In this document: piece by piece, positions 1-11,297 of the stretch
How positions within the stretch are numbered: the first letter of the stretch is position 1
How the letters are laid out: each line of letters starts with the position of its first letter
Assembly (NCBI RefSeq): GCF_011397635.1
Contig: NC_064774.1
Coordinates: forward strand, 1,488,520 to 1,552,519
DNA from: Epinephelus fuscoguttatus
Taxonomy: Eukaryota; Chordata; Actinopteri; Perciformes; Serranidae
Reading direction: 5' to 3'
DNA: 64,000 bases
Program-made: the position numbers and the translations under genes
The notes under the pieces: model-generated
Seen by the model: the letters and a program-made list of their open reading frames with translations, nothing else
Told to the model about the DNA's origin: nothing
Database searches by the model: none

Positions 1-41
1 TTATCTAGAGCTCGCCAGATATATTTCGGCCACGCTTTGGA

Positions 42-94
42 AAGCAGAGCTACATGGTAAACAAACATGGCAGCACACCGGTAAGGTAAGACAA
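42..94 (+). other. Possible first exon of an unknown upstream transcript (doubtful)
   Basis: The sequence has an ATG at 69 followed by a consensus donor (GTAAGG at 83), and a good acceptor (pyrimidine-rich, ending CAG) lies at 1037. Joined, they would give only about 16 codons before a stop. No family is recognised. It could be a non-coding 5' exon pair or chance splice-like motifs. Confidence 0.15.
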
Positions 95-680
95 CACGTT
101 TACATGTCGTTTTCTATATGTTCTCTGACATTTATCCTAACGATATGAGGCGGTCTTTGTGGAGAAAAAGCTTGTTTAGTGGACTAACTTTGCACTTGAA
201 GGTTGCCCGTTCACTTACGTTTTAACAGGTCTGTAGCTACTATGCGCCCCGGCTGTATCTAGGCTAACGGCTAACATGCTAACTATTATTTTTATGTTAC
301 TAATCACTTGAAACAAATTTAGGACGATAGGAGACAGGTTGAAATAAACCGAAATTTCCCTTCAAAATAGCAAATTTACAGGGAACCAATTCTGATATTC
401 TCTGAGTGGTACATTTATGAGGAACAAAAAAAAAAAAAAAATTTACAAGAAAAAAATCTTAAATATAATCTGAGAGTATAAAGTCAGAAATTTGCAAGAA
501 AAAAAAAGGTTAAAATTGCAGATCTACAGAAAAAGAAAACAGTGGTGTGATGAAGTTGTGATGTCGTGCCTTGACAAAAACAAACAAACAAACCCAACAA
601 CTAAAAATCCAGTTTTTATTCTTTCAACATCTTAATCATATTCTACCTACGATGGCCCTGATTTGTGGGAGTATTTTCTG

Positions 681-825
681 TTATTGGACAGTGATAGGAC
701 GGACAGGAAACAGGGGGAGGGGCAGGGGGTATGACATGCAACAAAGGTCCCGGGTCAGAATCAAACAGGTGACCTTGTGATTAGGTGGTATGCACTGGAG
801 CCATTCGGCCACCACAGCTCTCTGA
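681..825 (-). repeat. tRNA-derived SINE head and body fragment
   Basis: On the minus strand, the complement of 801-811 reads TGGCCGAATGG, a perfect RNA polymerase III A box. About 33 bases further in there is a degenerate B box (GTTTGATTC, near 757-767). This spacing is typical of a tRNA-derived SINE promoter. The G-rich block 700-730 forms part of the body. It is a repeat insertion, not a functional tRNA gene, because no closing acceptor stem is visible. Confidence 0.6.
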
Positions 826-1435
826 ATGACTTCCTCTTGTACTGTTTTTTTTTTGTTTTGTTTTTTGCATGGATTAAACAAACGAGGTATAACCAGTTAA
901 CCAGTTAGCTTTCGAGGAGCTGGTAGGTGGAGTTTTAGCTTCAGACAGAGCCAGGCTTGCTGTTTCCAGTCTGTATGCTAAGCTAAGCTTTTTTATCATG
1001 AATATACATCTTTATTTATTTCATTTTTTTGTTTCAGTGCAGCATGCCAGGAAATCAAGGCAAACATCCGATGATGTTATAATGGAAATGGCTGCATGAC
1101 AACTGCTGACATCACACATCAACAGTGAAAGATGAGAGAGAGGAAAAGATCAATTTTCCTGTTGCATCTCGTGTTTATTTTAAATAAGTCTGATCCTTTT
1201 CTTCATCTTTTTCACATTATATTTATCTTTCATCATTCCGTCTATTCAGTTTCAACATTTTGGGTTTCATGTGTGTGAGTTTGTGCTGTGCAAAAAGAAC
1301 ACAAACATTTCTTTGTTTTTTTTTCACACCTGTTTTTGAATCGAGGCCGAAACCTCCTTGTGGCTTTTTAGGCGGCTGGTAGCTGTCCGACGTGAAGCGC
1401 TCACTGTTGCCATGGCAGCTGGTTTGACAGAAGCG

Positions 1436-1530
1436 GAGGTGTTTGTGGTGTGAGTTTCAGAGGGTGGGTGCAGTGGACGTGTTTGTGGTGTGAGTTTCAG
1501 AGGGTAGGTGCAGTGGACGTGTTTGTGGTT
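1436..1530. repeat. Short tandem duplication, 40-bp unit, about 2.3 copies
   Basis: The unit beginning GTGTTTGTGGTGTGAGTTTC is repeated almost exactly (one G/A difference near 1507), followed by a partial third copy. The rest of 830-2200 shows AT-rich, non-coding sequence with no other recognisable element. Confidence 0.8.
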
Positions 1531-2212
1531 ATCAAGCTGTCAGTTACTATTGCTGTTAACATGTAATCATTTACATTGAATGTAAGCCTTTTAGTTACAC
1601 ATTATTATGAAATGTAGTGGTAGAAAAAGCATTACTTAAATAAAGTACTAACACCACATTGTGAAAATACTCCACTACAAGTGAAATTATACTTCTGTAG
1701 ATGTTTGGACTGTGCTCATTTTAACTCCTTTGAGACGTCGTAGAGGTGAAAATGAAAACACCCGCTCAGAGAGCAGAGAGGTAGGATCATGGAGGGGTCA
1801 AAGAACAACAGCAGGTTTTCTGCTAAACGCCATGTAGTTTCCTGTCAAACCGCACAGACGCTCGGCAGTGAAACATTAATCTGCTGAACGACAGGAAACA
1901 ATGTCAGTGAGGTGTTGCTTTGTTCCTGCTGCCCTGTTTATGCACTGTGACAAACACACCTGTGAAACCAGAGCTTCAGCTGGGCAGACTTTGTTGATAA
2001 TCTGTATCGATTCATCGCATTTATGTGCTTGCTGGTGACGGAGTTTGTAAACTGTTGACACATGATGTATTCAGCATCCTAATTCTAACAAGGTTTGGGG
2101 CCAGTTTACAAGGAAAAGTGACAATATTTAATATGCACAAACTGCTAAATGATAATAATGCAAAACAGAAACCAAAGAGCCAGAAAACATGAAAGCACTC
2201 TGTAAAGCCGCG

Positions 2213-3900
2213 TTTCCACCAAACACCTTCGGTATGGTGCCTTTGGAACCAAAAGTGACCTTTCAGGTATCGTCACCACACCACAAACAGTACTCTTAAA
2301 TGTTTCAGAACAAAACAGAACAGGCTGCAGTGAGAGTCTCTCTCCATGGGATGTTTAAGAATAGCAGCTTTGTGCATTTAGTCCTTCTCAGGCAAGCTCA
2401 GGGGTTTAGTGTTGCTGTAGCCCACAGGAAGTGAGGATTAGAATATATGACCTTCACATAATCCACTCCAAATTAATCTATATTTTTAAAGTCATTACTA
2501 AAAGTGTGTATCATATACAAACTAAAGTGATGGTCAAAGCTGTCACAGTGAAATTTAAGGTGTGCTGATGGATTCACGTCATCAACTCATGCATTGAGTA
2601 ACATTACAAGTTAACGTTGCAACTTAAAAGTCGCCAGCAGTCGGCCCAGTGAATGAAGTTATTTTTTCCCAGTCTCCAGCTGCTGTGAGAGGCAGCAAAA
2701 CATCCTTTCATTTTATATTTACAGTTCACTAATATATGTAAAACTCTGCACGGTGTGAACAGTGGTTACGTAACCTTCAAAACCAGCCACAACACACAAT
2801 GTGACTTTGCCAAATAGGACATGCTCCTGGATCAACATCCCATATTCTGTTCCAGGACCAACATTGTAGTCAACCAATCACAGCCCTCTGACATCATCAG
2901 TGTCCTGGTCCTGTGCTTCTTGAGAGCTAAGCTAGTTTTACAAATTGAAGTTAGCACAATGGAAAAACAAGTAATATTGATCAAAAACCATGTAAGCTAC
3001 TGCAGGATTCGCGAGTTGGCTTGCTAACAGGTAAGCTCACCAAGAGGCTAAAATGTTGTTCATTAACAAGAGTAAGCTAGCTGTTTCCGTAACCTTTACT
3101 CTTAACGAGAGTTAAGAGTAAGGATGATGTCATTTTGCAGTTGCAAAGACCTGCGAAGGACACATTTCCCCTCTTTTTCAATAGCCTAGTCACAACTATT
3201 CGTCACGTTGACCCTGGATAATTTGTTTTTTGATCATCATCTCTATCCTGCATAATTTGTTTGATCCAGGGGCAGCCATTGCCACATTGATCCTGAACAG
3301 AATCCCCGACATAAACAAATAATCCAGAATCAGTGTGATGATGACGATGGTGGTCCTGCATAAACCTAACCAAAACTATATCCAGGATCAACACTGAGAA
3401 AGGAGGGAAAGTGTGTAGGAATTTGCAGCTGAAAATGATATTATCCTTAGTCTTTGTTACTGAACAATAGTCTAGCCTAGTGGCGAGCTTACCTGTTAGC
3501 ATAGCCCAGCTAGTTAGCAAACTAGCTCACTAACCCTGCAGTAGCTTAGGAGGATTTTGGTCAATTGCACGAACTTCAATTTAGAAAACTAGCTCAGCTC
3601 TGAAGAAGCACAAAGGGATTTCAGAAGAATCATACTGATGATGTCAGAGGGCTATGATTGGTTGATTGCAGTGTTGGTCCAGGAACGCAGTGTGAGATGT
3701 TGATCCAGGGGCATTTCCTACTTGGCAAAATCACGTCGTGTGCCAGAGTGACCGTCCTCTATTGACCAATCAGACTGCAGTGTTCACAGCTCCACCTTTT
3801 AGTACCAGATCTGTGTGCTAGGTACCCCAACAGAGGGGGGACCAAACATGGGGACGGTATGGAACGGTTCCATTGGTACCATCCACAACATTTCAAGTTG
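2213..3900. mobile_element. Foldback-type element with long internal inverted repeat
   Basis: Sequence from about 2800 to 3150 returns in reverse complement from about 3400 to 3740. Shared landmarks include the blocks around 'CTGGATCAACAT', 'ACCAATCA..AGCCCTCTGACATCATCAGT', 'AGCTACTGCAGG' and 'GCTAACAGGTAAGCTC'. The outer parts (2213-2270 and 3830-3895) both carry 'GGTATGG..CC' and 'GGAACC' motifs in opposite orientation, as expected for terminal inverted repeats of a fish MITE. No transposase is present. ORFs inside it follow the repeat and are not genes. Confidence 0.6.
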
Positions 3901-4504
3901 GTTTAACTTGAAAATATTAGCCTAGCTTACCTTTGCTTCAAAATTTAAGCTAATAAAGTTGATTTACAGTGTTTTTTAAAGGTCTTAGAAAACTTCTCAC
4001 TTTGTTAAACAAACTCAAATTTCTGCATTGCTTTGACATTTCGAGTTGGTTTAACTCGAAAATCCAAGTTAACTTAATTTGAAGATTCAAGTTCATTCGT
4101 TTGTTTTTGTTTTGCTTGAGTTAGTTTGAGTCCAGTTCCCCAACCTGTCTTGTGCTGTGTCATATATTTAATTATGTTATTTTCCTTTTTGGTCACTTGT
4201 ACAAATAAATAAAAAACAAAAAAGTCAAAAGAGTGGAAATTATTCAATTGTATTATACTTTGTCCTGGTGGTCTAAAAGGTAGTGGTTGCAAAATGAAGC
4301 TCCATTTTCTTTTATTTTCTGAGCCCACTAGATGGCGCCCTCTGTTCAACAAAGGGCTGAAAGCACACTGAATATCCAGTCCTTTAGCTTTTTTCTTTAA
4401 ACCATGAGCACCATCTAATGTGCTCAGAAAATAAAAAGAAATAATTTTAAAAAAAGGGTCATAAGGCACATGAGCCTCACAGCGAGAGGGCTCTAGAGCT
4501 GTCT
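3901..4504. other. No recognisable gene or element
   Basis: AT-rich sequence. A minus-strand open frame of 165 codons (4074-4571) spans it but shows no known domain, runs into the neighbouring SINE copy and looks like chance. Confidence 0.5.
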
Positions 4505-4760
4505 GGAGGCCTTTTGTACCAAGTTTGCATCTTCCTGTGTTTCCTCCAGGTGCTCCAGCTTCCTTCCACATGCAGGTTAACTGGTGACGCTAAATAGTCC
4601 GTAGGTGTGAATGTGAGTGTGAATGGTTGTCTGTCTCTGTGTGTCAGCCCTGTGATAGTCTGGTGACCTGTCCATCGTAAAGGTGGTCATGGGCTCCAGC
4701 CTCCCACGACCCTGCTCCAGGATGAGCGGTTACAGATGGTTAATGGATGAGTGAATGTTG
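4505..4760 (+). repeat. 5'-truncated SINE copy (fish 'ACATGCAGGTTAACTGGTGA' family)
   Basis: It shares the order of blocks seen in the copies at 12.38 and 13.77 kb: the 'GTTTCCTCCAGGTGCTCCAG' block, 'ACATGCAGGTTAACTGGTGA', 'GTAGGTGTGAATGTGAGTGT', a 'GGTGACCTGTCCA' block and a terminal 'GGATGAGCGGTTACAGATGG' block. The tRNA-like head is missing. Confidence 0.75.
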
Positions 4761-5372
4761 ATGAAGTTTCATGTGAGCGTCCCTATCAGGTGGTCTAAAA
4801 GGTGTGAGTCTCTGCTGCGTACTATCCAGCTGTGATATTAACTTAAACTATTGCAAATCTATTGTGCTTTGAACATTTGGCTCCCATCAAAGACAACACC
4901 AGCATCATTACAAGCAGCAGCAGCAACAGGAAAGAGGTCAAAGGTCACAGCACGATGAGAGTCAGGTAAACATTTTCTAAAAATGTAAATAAAAGATTCA
5001 ATAGTTCTTATGTATTTATAAAATTCCTTTCAACAGAGCCTCACATGCAAGAGATGTATGTGAGTGTTATTTATTTTAGTGAAGAAACAAGAACAAAGTC
5101 TGGTGTCCTGGTGCCCTCTGGAGGATTTAATGTGTAGTACACTTATCTTTATTTCTAAATACTGCTCAAATGACTGTTTTCTCACGGGGTAAAGAAATAA
5201 ACAGCAAAGTCTAAGTGTTCATTAACTGGACATTTTACTTTGTGTGCTTTGAATTTTATTTTGTAGTCCCAAAATGTTGTGTTCTCTTAAATAGTTTTAT
5301 TCTACTTTAGGACTTTTAGCAGCTGTGCCTGCCTCAGGTAACAGATAGACAGATAGATGGATAGATGTCCGT

Positions 5373-5960
5373 TTGCTCAGCCTTCACCAGTTTATCAGTC
5401 TGGATCTGGAAGTCCCACAGGATCTTAGCTCGGTCATTCTAACCACCTTAGAAGGTGTTTTCCATCGTCACCTTGGGACTTCCAGGCCATACTCAGTGCA
5501 CATGTTCCTGTACGCTATGCCAGACACTGGGTTATGGTGTTCCATGTACGCTCTTCCTGCCTGCAGCTTGCATCTTGTGCCAAACTGTCTCAGGAGCTTT
5601 GCGCAGCCTGCACCTGGGGTCCTGTCTGCTGTGGTAGACCCCTGCTTCTGCTCCTGTGCTGCCATGATCAGTGCCTCTGTGCTTGTCTTTCATTCCAGCC
5701 TTTTCCAGCCACTGATAGGATTTCTTGATGTCGGCCACTTCTTCAGTCTGTCGGTGGTACATGCTGTGCAGGGGCTCGTCCTTCCACGATGGTTCATCCT
5801 CCTCTTCTGCTGCCTGAGGTATTCACTCAGCAGCTCATCTTTGGGGGCCATCTTCCTGATGTATTCCTGGATTTTGGTTGTTTTGTCATGGACAGTGGTG
5901 CTGACGCTCACCAGTCCTCGGCCCCCCTCATTCCACTTCCTATACAGTAGGAAATGGACG
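5373..5960 (-). pseudogene. Fragment of a non-LTR retrotransposon (LINE) ORF, downstream of the RT domain
   Basis: Read on the minus strand in pieces of different frames, the DNA encodes a region found after the reverse transcriptase in fish LINE polyproteins. It has a Cys-containing knuckle-like segment (RQDPRCRL..APETV..C), followed by 'YRNMCTEYGLEVP' and, after a frameshift, a 'WDFQIQTDK'-like segment. Several frame changes show that it is dead. The + strand 314-codon ORF over the same bases is a shadow. Assignment to a LINE clade is not attempted. Confidence 0.65.
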
Positions 5961-6194
5961 ACTGGAACAAGACATGGATGGACTAGAGCAGAGAATATGG
6001 AGCTGTTGGAAAGCCACTACAGAAGTAATCCTACTACACAGGGGCTACACCACGCAGAGGATGTGGGATATATGGACGCTTCGAAACCCAACATCTACAT
6101 ACAAATATATACACACACATACACACACCGATCAACCAAAAAATCAGAACGACTGTCGGGTGAAGTGAGTAACATTGATCATCTTGTTACAATG

Positions 6195-6599
6195 CAATGT
6201 TCCCCTGCGGTACTTTTGGTCCAGAAATTCATGAGAATGCCACTTGATGCGCTGCACCCGCCCTTACACCTCTGCAGATGGAGTATCGCTCCTCATGGCG
6301 GCAGCACTCTCTCATGACAGTGGCCCCCCAGCGGGAAAATGCACCAAGCTACACCACAAGAACTGCTCAAGAATGACCCAAGGAACGTGACAAAAAGCTC
6401 AAGGCATCGACCCGGCTTCCAGATTCACAAGATCCAAATCTGATCCAGCATCCATGGGACGTGCTGGTACCTCAGAGGTACTCCTAATCCACGGTGGGGC
6501 CTCCCTGGATCGGACTTGTCAAGGAATGGACACATGACCTCTGGAAGGTGTCCTGTGGTGTCTGGCACCTGAGTGCTGGCTGTGAGGTGGGGTACCAGC
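6195..6599 (+). pseudogene. Decayed Tc1/mariner-type transposase segment
   Basis: The sequence resembles the DDE half of a Tc1-like transposase as found in fish. It has a CAGCGGGAAAATGCACC block (degenerate 'Q-D-N-A-P' region) and an 'AACGTGACAAAAAGCTCAAG' block ('E-H-D-K-x-x-K'). A 'GATCCAGCATCCATGGGACG' block (degenerate 'D-P-I-E-H-L-W-D') and a terminal 'GGTGTC..TGGTGTCTGGCACC' block follow. It is broken by stops and indels. A second, inverted piece of the same family lies at 7640-7735. Confidence 0.55.
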
Positions 6600-6980
6600 C
6601 AAGGCTGCAGCGATTAGTCGACTAATCGATGACTAATCGACTATTAAAATAATCGGTGACTATTTTAGTCGTCGACTAATCAGTTTGAGTTATTTTTCAT
6701 GGAAAAGCACTATAAAGTACCTCAAAATACTCCTACTGCAGCTTCTTACGTTCACATATTGGCAGCTTTACACACGCTCCCATGATGGTGAACTAAAACC
6801 CTTTGGAGTGACGTACGAAGTGACGTACGAAATGATGTGACATAATTTTGGGGTTTGGGAGAGACAGACCAACATTTTTCAACATTTTAACACATTTTTC
6901 AATAAAATGATTCGTCGACTAATCGAAGAAATAATCGACAGATTAGTCGACAATGAAAATAATCGTTAGTTGCAGCCCTA
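6600..6980 (+). mobile_element. Non-autonomous hAT element (MITE), copy 1, with perfect 8-bp target duplication
   Basis: A 381-bp element is bounded by GTACCAGC on both sides (6592-6599 and 6981-6988), an exact 8-bp target-site duplication. Ends are inverted: CAAGGCTGCAGCGATTAGTC on the left, and the reverse complement of the right end reads TAGGGCTGCAACTAACGATT. The subterminal 'GTCGACTAATCG' palindromes are typical of a family abundant in fish genomes. The 8-bp duplication places it in the hAT superfamily. It has no coding capacity. It interrupts or abuts the Tc1 remnant on its left. Confidence 0.9.
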
Positions 6981-7008
6981 GTACCAGCACTTCCTAGACG
7001 CTCAGTCA

Positions 7009-7563
7009 GGCCCCGTTTATACGACAACAATTTCAACTGAGAATGGTAAACTTAAGTTGCGATTTGGCCGATCGTTTACACGACAGCGGCGTTTTGGGTG
7101 CCTGAAAACGCAACGTTTTGAAAACGGGTTCCAGGGTGCAACTTTTTGGAAACGGCAGCATCTCCATTGTCATGTAAACTTGCAATATGCAGTTCCTCTG
7201 AAAACAGAAACTTTTCGCACATGCGCATTACAGTTCCAGTCACTAGGCACCCCGACCGTCGCAACAACAATGCCGAGCTCTGTTTGTGCTGCTCACCCTG
7301 TTGATTTGAAGTGAAGTGTAGATCTGTTACTGTAGCAACTCCACCTCGTCGTCCATCCAGACAAAGTTATCTGTGCATGCTTTCGCCATTGTGTCTTCTT
7401 TGTTTTGGTTTGTAATCACCGCGTTGTAGAGGAAGGCGCTTCAGCGCAGGCGCATGGCGTCATGCTGTGGTGTTGCTTTGCAAATTTACACTGCCATCCA
7501 GTGGCCTGGCGTGCATACTACAGCGTTTTCAGTAGATTTTGCGGCTCCGTGTGAACGGGGATC
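7009..7563. mobile_element. Putative MITE with GCCCCGTTTATACG-type ends
   Basis: The left end GGCCCCGTTTATACGAC is mirrored at the right by a segment whose reverse complement reads GATCCCCGTTCACACGG. The interior has repeated 'AAAACG' and 'ACGACAGCGGCGTTTT' motifs typical of this fish repeat class. No clear target duplication was found, so exact limits are uncertain. Confidence 0.45.
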
Positions 7564-7639
7564 GTTTCAATAACGCAGTCATATAAACGCAGAAGTTTTT
7601 TAAAACGCAAAGGACAGACTTTCCATTTTTAGAGAAACA

Positions 7640-7735
7640 GTTGTTGTCGACACCTTGAGCTTTTGTCACGTTCTTCAAGCCATTCCTGAGGAGTTTTTGT
7701 GGTGTGGGATGGTGCAGGGGGGCCACTACTGTCAG
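7640..7735 (-). pseudogene. Inverted fragment of the Tc1/mariner transposase seen at 6195-6599
   Basis: In reverse complement it matches 6310-6410 block by block ('GACAGT..GGCCCCCC', 'ACACCACAA', 'GAACGTGACAAAAGCTCAAG', 'GTCGAC'). It forms an inverted pair with that copy around the hAT and GCCCCGTTT elements. Confidence 0.5.
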
Positions 7736-7748
7736 GGAGTACTGTTGC

Positions 7749-7775
7749 TCTATCTATCTATCTATCTATCTATAA
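7749..7775. repeat. (TCTA)n microsatellite
   Basis: About six perfect tetranucleotide copies. Between here and 8100 nothing else is recognised. Confidence 0.9.
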
Positions 7776-8204
7776 GTGTAGGCCTGTATCTTCCTTGTTA
7801 ATATAATTTAGTTGTCTTTATTTTTCTTTACTGTTATGTACTTTGTTCCAATGTGTGACTTTAAAGAAAAGATCTCTATACTTCCTGAAGTCGGCCACTG
7901 AACTGCAGCTCTGACATACTTCAGTGAGCTCTGGGATGTAGTGGAGTAGAAATACTTAGTTACACAAAATGGAGGAGCTCAGGTGAAGTACATCCAGGCC
8001 ACCGTAGCTGTTGTAAGTATCTGAATGCTTTTTCCTCCTCTAAGTGCTGTATTCTTATTTTTCATGTCTTCTTAAAACCTTAAAAGCCCAAACAGTACAA
8101 CAGCGTGGTCACATCCTGTCTGACGGGTGGTTGTCACCGCCCCTGCGGTACGCCCAAGGACAACAAATCAAGCATCCTCTCTGCGAAAGAAACGGCTGGA
8201 AAAC

Positions 8205-8212
8205 ACTTCCGG
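8205..8212 (-). promoter_or_regulatory. ETS-factor motif in the arfip1 promoter
   Basis: ACTTCCGG is the reverse complement of the canonical ETS/GABP site CCGGAAGT. It sits about 160 bases upstream of the exon 1 donor in a locally CpG-richer stretch, the usual place in TATA-less vertebrate promoters. No TATA box is visible. Function is inferred. Confidence 0.45.
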
Positions 8213-8214
8213 GT

Positions 8215-8372
8215 GTCTTTGACTCGTCCTGACTTTAACTCGGGAACTTTGTGCACGGAGTTTGGTCCAGTTTGTCACGGCTAGATATGAAGAGTTGGAG
8301 GAACAGCAGACAGCAGGAGACGAAGTGACGGTCACACGAAGAAAGAAGAAGTTTGTTTTCAACGCTGTGAAG
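8215..8372 (+). other. arfip1: arfip1 non-coding exon 1 (5' end approximate)
   Basis: The exon ends at a consensus donor (AAG|GTAAAA at 8372/8373). When joined to the acceptor at 13113, the frame of the exon 2 ATG runs back into a TGA at 8368-8370, so the exon is 5' untranslated. A 14-codon upstream ORF starts at 8287 and ends at 8328. The transcription start is not directly visible and is placed near the ETS motif. Confidence 0.55.
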
Positions 8373-8615
8373 GTAAAAACCCGTTTAACCCGCCTCCTGT
8401 GTGTTGTTAGCCGGCTTCAGCTCATTAAAAGTGATTTATCTCCGTTTATTTTGACTTTAACGAGCTGAAGCTGCTGGTTTATTCATCTCTAAACACGTTG
8501 TGTCGTGTGGATACAGCTCACATAGCTGCAGAGTTCACCTGGCTTACACGGGAACACAGTGTCTTCAGTAAGGTTAGCTTGGAAACAACAGCAAACTGAA
8601 CACTTTTAAACTCAG

Positions 8616-8795
8616 TTACCAGTTTATTAGGTACACCCAGACAAAGCTAATGCACTCTAGGGTCGTTTCAGAGGCAGCAGTGGAAGGTAAGAGTCACTCA
8701 GGTAGTGTACTTGTACACGTTTGAGGTATCTGTGTCTCTAATGTTTTGTCCACCCTCATTAATATCAGACTGTGTGTACCTAATAAACTGACAAC
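8616..8795. mobile_element. Small Tc1-related MITE with perfect 16-bp inverted ends
   Basis: AGTTTATTAGGTACAC at 8621-8636 is the exact reverse complement of 8774-8789. 'TTATTAGGTACAC' is the end motif of a Tc1-like family widespread in fish, and the same end recurs at 44.88 kb. It lies in arfip1 intron 1 and has no ORF. Confidence 0.8.
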
Positions 8796-8799
8796 TCTT

Positions 8800-11297
8800 T
8801 GTGTGTTATTGTTAAAGAAAATATACAGGAAAACTTTCTATTGTGTGAAATCTGTCTTTAATAAATCAGAATTAGCTTCTAAATATTGCACATTTTTTAT
8901 TTTTATTTTCATTTTATAGTTTCTACCTCTAACATTTTTGTAGATTATTTCTTATATTTTATGCAATATTTCTCATTTACCATGTATCCCTGCGTTATTG
9001 TTGTTTTGTATTTTACTGTTTCAGTCATATTTATATCTGTTATATCTGCTCTGACCTGCCAAAGCTTTCTTCTTCTTCCTCTTCTTCTTCTTTAGATAAG
9101 TTAAATAGAGTTAAACAAATGTTAAATAATTTAAAATGTATATCCCAGATGCTTGTGTTTTTATTGTTTATTAAATGTAATATATAGCAAATGTTTTTTA
9201 GAATTATTTGATTTATTATTTTAATTGTATTTATATATTTTAAATTTAATATTCCTCATCTTGTAATCTTTATATTATGGGGGAGGAAACCACCAGAGGA
9301 TCCACGATACTTAAGTCACGATATAATATTATCGCGATAGTAAATATATTGCGATATGCTGAGTATTACGATGAAATATAGACCTATTGCGATTTATTGC
9401 AAATTATTAGCTGTTTTCAACTTTAAATAAAAGTTAATTAAGTTTTCAGTCTGTTTAATTAAAAAAATTAATTTAAAAAATGTAATTCAATTTCATTTCA
9501 TTTAATTTCAGTTAATTTGCTTTAATTAAATTTAAATTTTATATACTTTATTACTCCTTTTTTTTTTTTTTTTTCAGAAAATTGGATCTCGTGGACCAAA
9601 AAAGTAATTGATTATATTATTATAGCAGGCTGCCTTAAGTTATATTTGTAGTTGTAATATTAATAATTAATATAATAAAAAAAATTGATATGATATTGCC
9701 ACTCAAAAATATCACAATACTATGCTGTATCGATTTTTTTCCCCCTCACCTCTATTATATTCTTTATTTAAGTTTTTTTTCTTGTAATTTACCATTAGAC
9801 TTTTAATTAAAGGATCACTTCACTCAAATACCCAAATCCTTAGTGCTCAACCCTCAGTGATGTCTATGGCGTGGTCATATGGTTGAAATCATCACTTTAT
9901 TAATAAGGCAGCATCACTGTAATATGAGTTTGTCGAGTTCACTCACCTTGCTCTACGCGGAAGTTAAATTTATCTTCCCTCTGATAAGCAGAAGTAGAGA
10001 TAACCACATTTCAATGTTTAACAAAAGTCGTCTCACTCTTGTTGTCATCTCCAGAAATGAACCATCAAACAGTATTTTTATTGAATATGCAGAAACAAGG
10101 AGACCAAACTTTTACAGTTGGTATGTGTCAGCCGTGATTTACATGGGTGGTGTGGGGCTTGTGACATACTTTAAGAGGTCAAAGTTCAGCTTTGTATACT
10201 GTGTTACCCATCAGAAACGTTACTGAGGTGTTTGTACTTTGCACTTCCTGTAAATAAAGTTGTAGTACTTTATGACTTACGACAGGAAAGAGGTGAAGTT
10301 TACAGCAGACATTTCATCATGAATCCAACAGTAAGCTTAAAGTCTGTGACGTTCTTACGACAGAAGTGACTCACAGTGACTCTGATGGTGTGTTTTGTTG
10401 TACTTTATTAAAACTTTGTTGACATTTTGAGGCTGAATAACAGACAAGATGGCGCTGAAAGTAAACCTCTGATGGAACATAAAATCAGGGCTGTGGCTCT
10501 TTACTGCTTCATGTTGCTGTTGGTTTGTTTCAGACTGAGTTTAGAGTCGTATTTTTAGGGCTGTCCCCAATATGAGTTTTGGGGGCTTCAAAACTTCAGT
10601 GCTAATCACCTGCAAATATTCAGTGCTTCAGCAGGACACGATGTGGCCTAGGGGTGCGAGTGGGGGGATGTCGGGGGATAGTAATAAATCATATTCATAA
10701 CTAATCAGCCAACTTTAGAAGGACTTGGCGCCGCTGTGTGTTACAGAGCGCTAGAGAGAAGGTGGAAGATGGACTATTGCAAGCAATGTTTCTGGAAGTT
10801 GTCAACTCTGAACACAACAGGTCAGGCCTCATCACTAGATGAAAATCAAGTGCTTCACTACAGTCAGCAGCTGCGGACGACTGTCTGCAGTTCGTCTTGC
10901 GCGTTTCTTTTCCGCGTCTAACAGCCAATGTAACGCTTGAAGTGGGGTTCAATGACTGCACCGGTAACACAGGCCTTATTCGTGTCCGACACTTGCCACC
11001 ACCTTTCAATTTCCTCCACTTTTTTAGTGGTGAAAAACGATTCAAAAATCGAAGTATTTGAATACTGATACGGACATTGGTTACCATGGCAACGACCGAA
11101 CCTTTGAAGCATTTAGGTCGGCCTTTACTTCCCTGAAATCAGCAATGGTGGAAGAAATACTCCGATCTTTAGTACAAGGAAAAAAAATGGATGTACAGCA
11201 ACGTTAAAATACTCACAAGCAGCTCATGGAATCCCTGGAAAAGTTATGAATCAGAAAAACTGTTTCCAGGGCCTGGAAATGATTTGGAATGAACACA
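8800..11297. other. arfip1 intron 1, left half: AT-rich with eroded repeats
   Basis: 8830-9290 is very AT-rich. 9300-9740 carries 'CGATA'-rich sequence at both ends, resembling an eroded hAT-like MITE. 9815-10240 begins with a 'GGATCACTTCACTCAAATACC' block typical of fish MITE ends. 10555-11100 begins 'GGGCTGTCCCCAATATGAG', also MITE-like. The open frames here (for example 9879-10226 on + and 10701-11087 on -) show no recognised domain. Confidence 0.4.

Noticed and set aside
750..822. Possible tRNA gene
   Set aside because: The A box is perfect but the B box is degenerate and no acceptor stem closes. It continues into a SINE-like body.
4074..4571. 165-codon minus-strand ORF as a possible single-exon gene
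   Set aside because: No recognised domain, it overlaps a SINE copy at its start, and the composition matches surrounding non-coding DNA.
5373..6317. 314-codon + strand ORF
   Set aside because: It is the shadow of a minus-strand LINE fragment; the minus-strand peptides carry recognisable LINE motifs while the + product does not.
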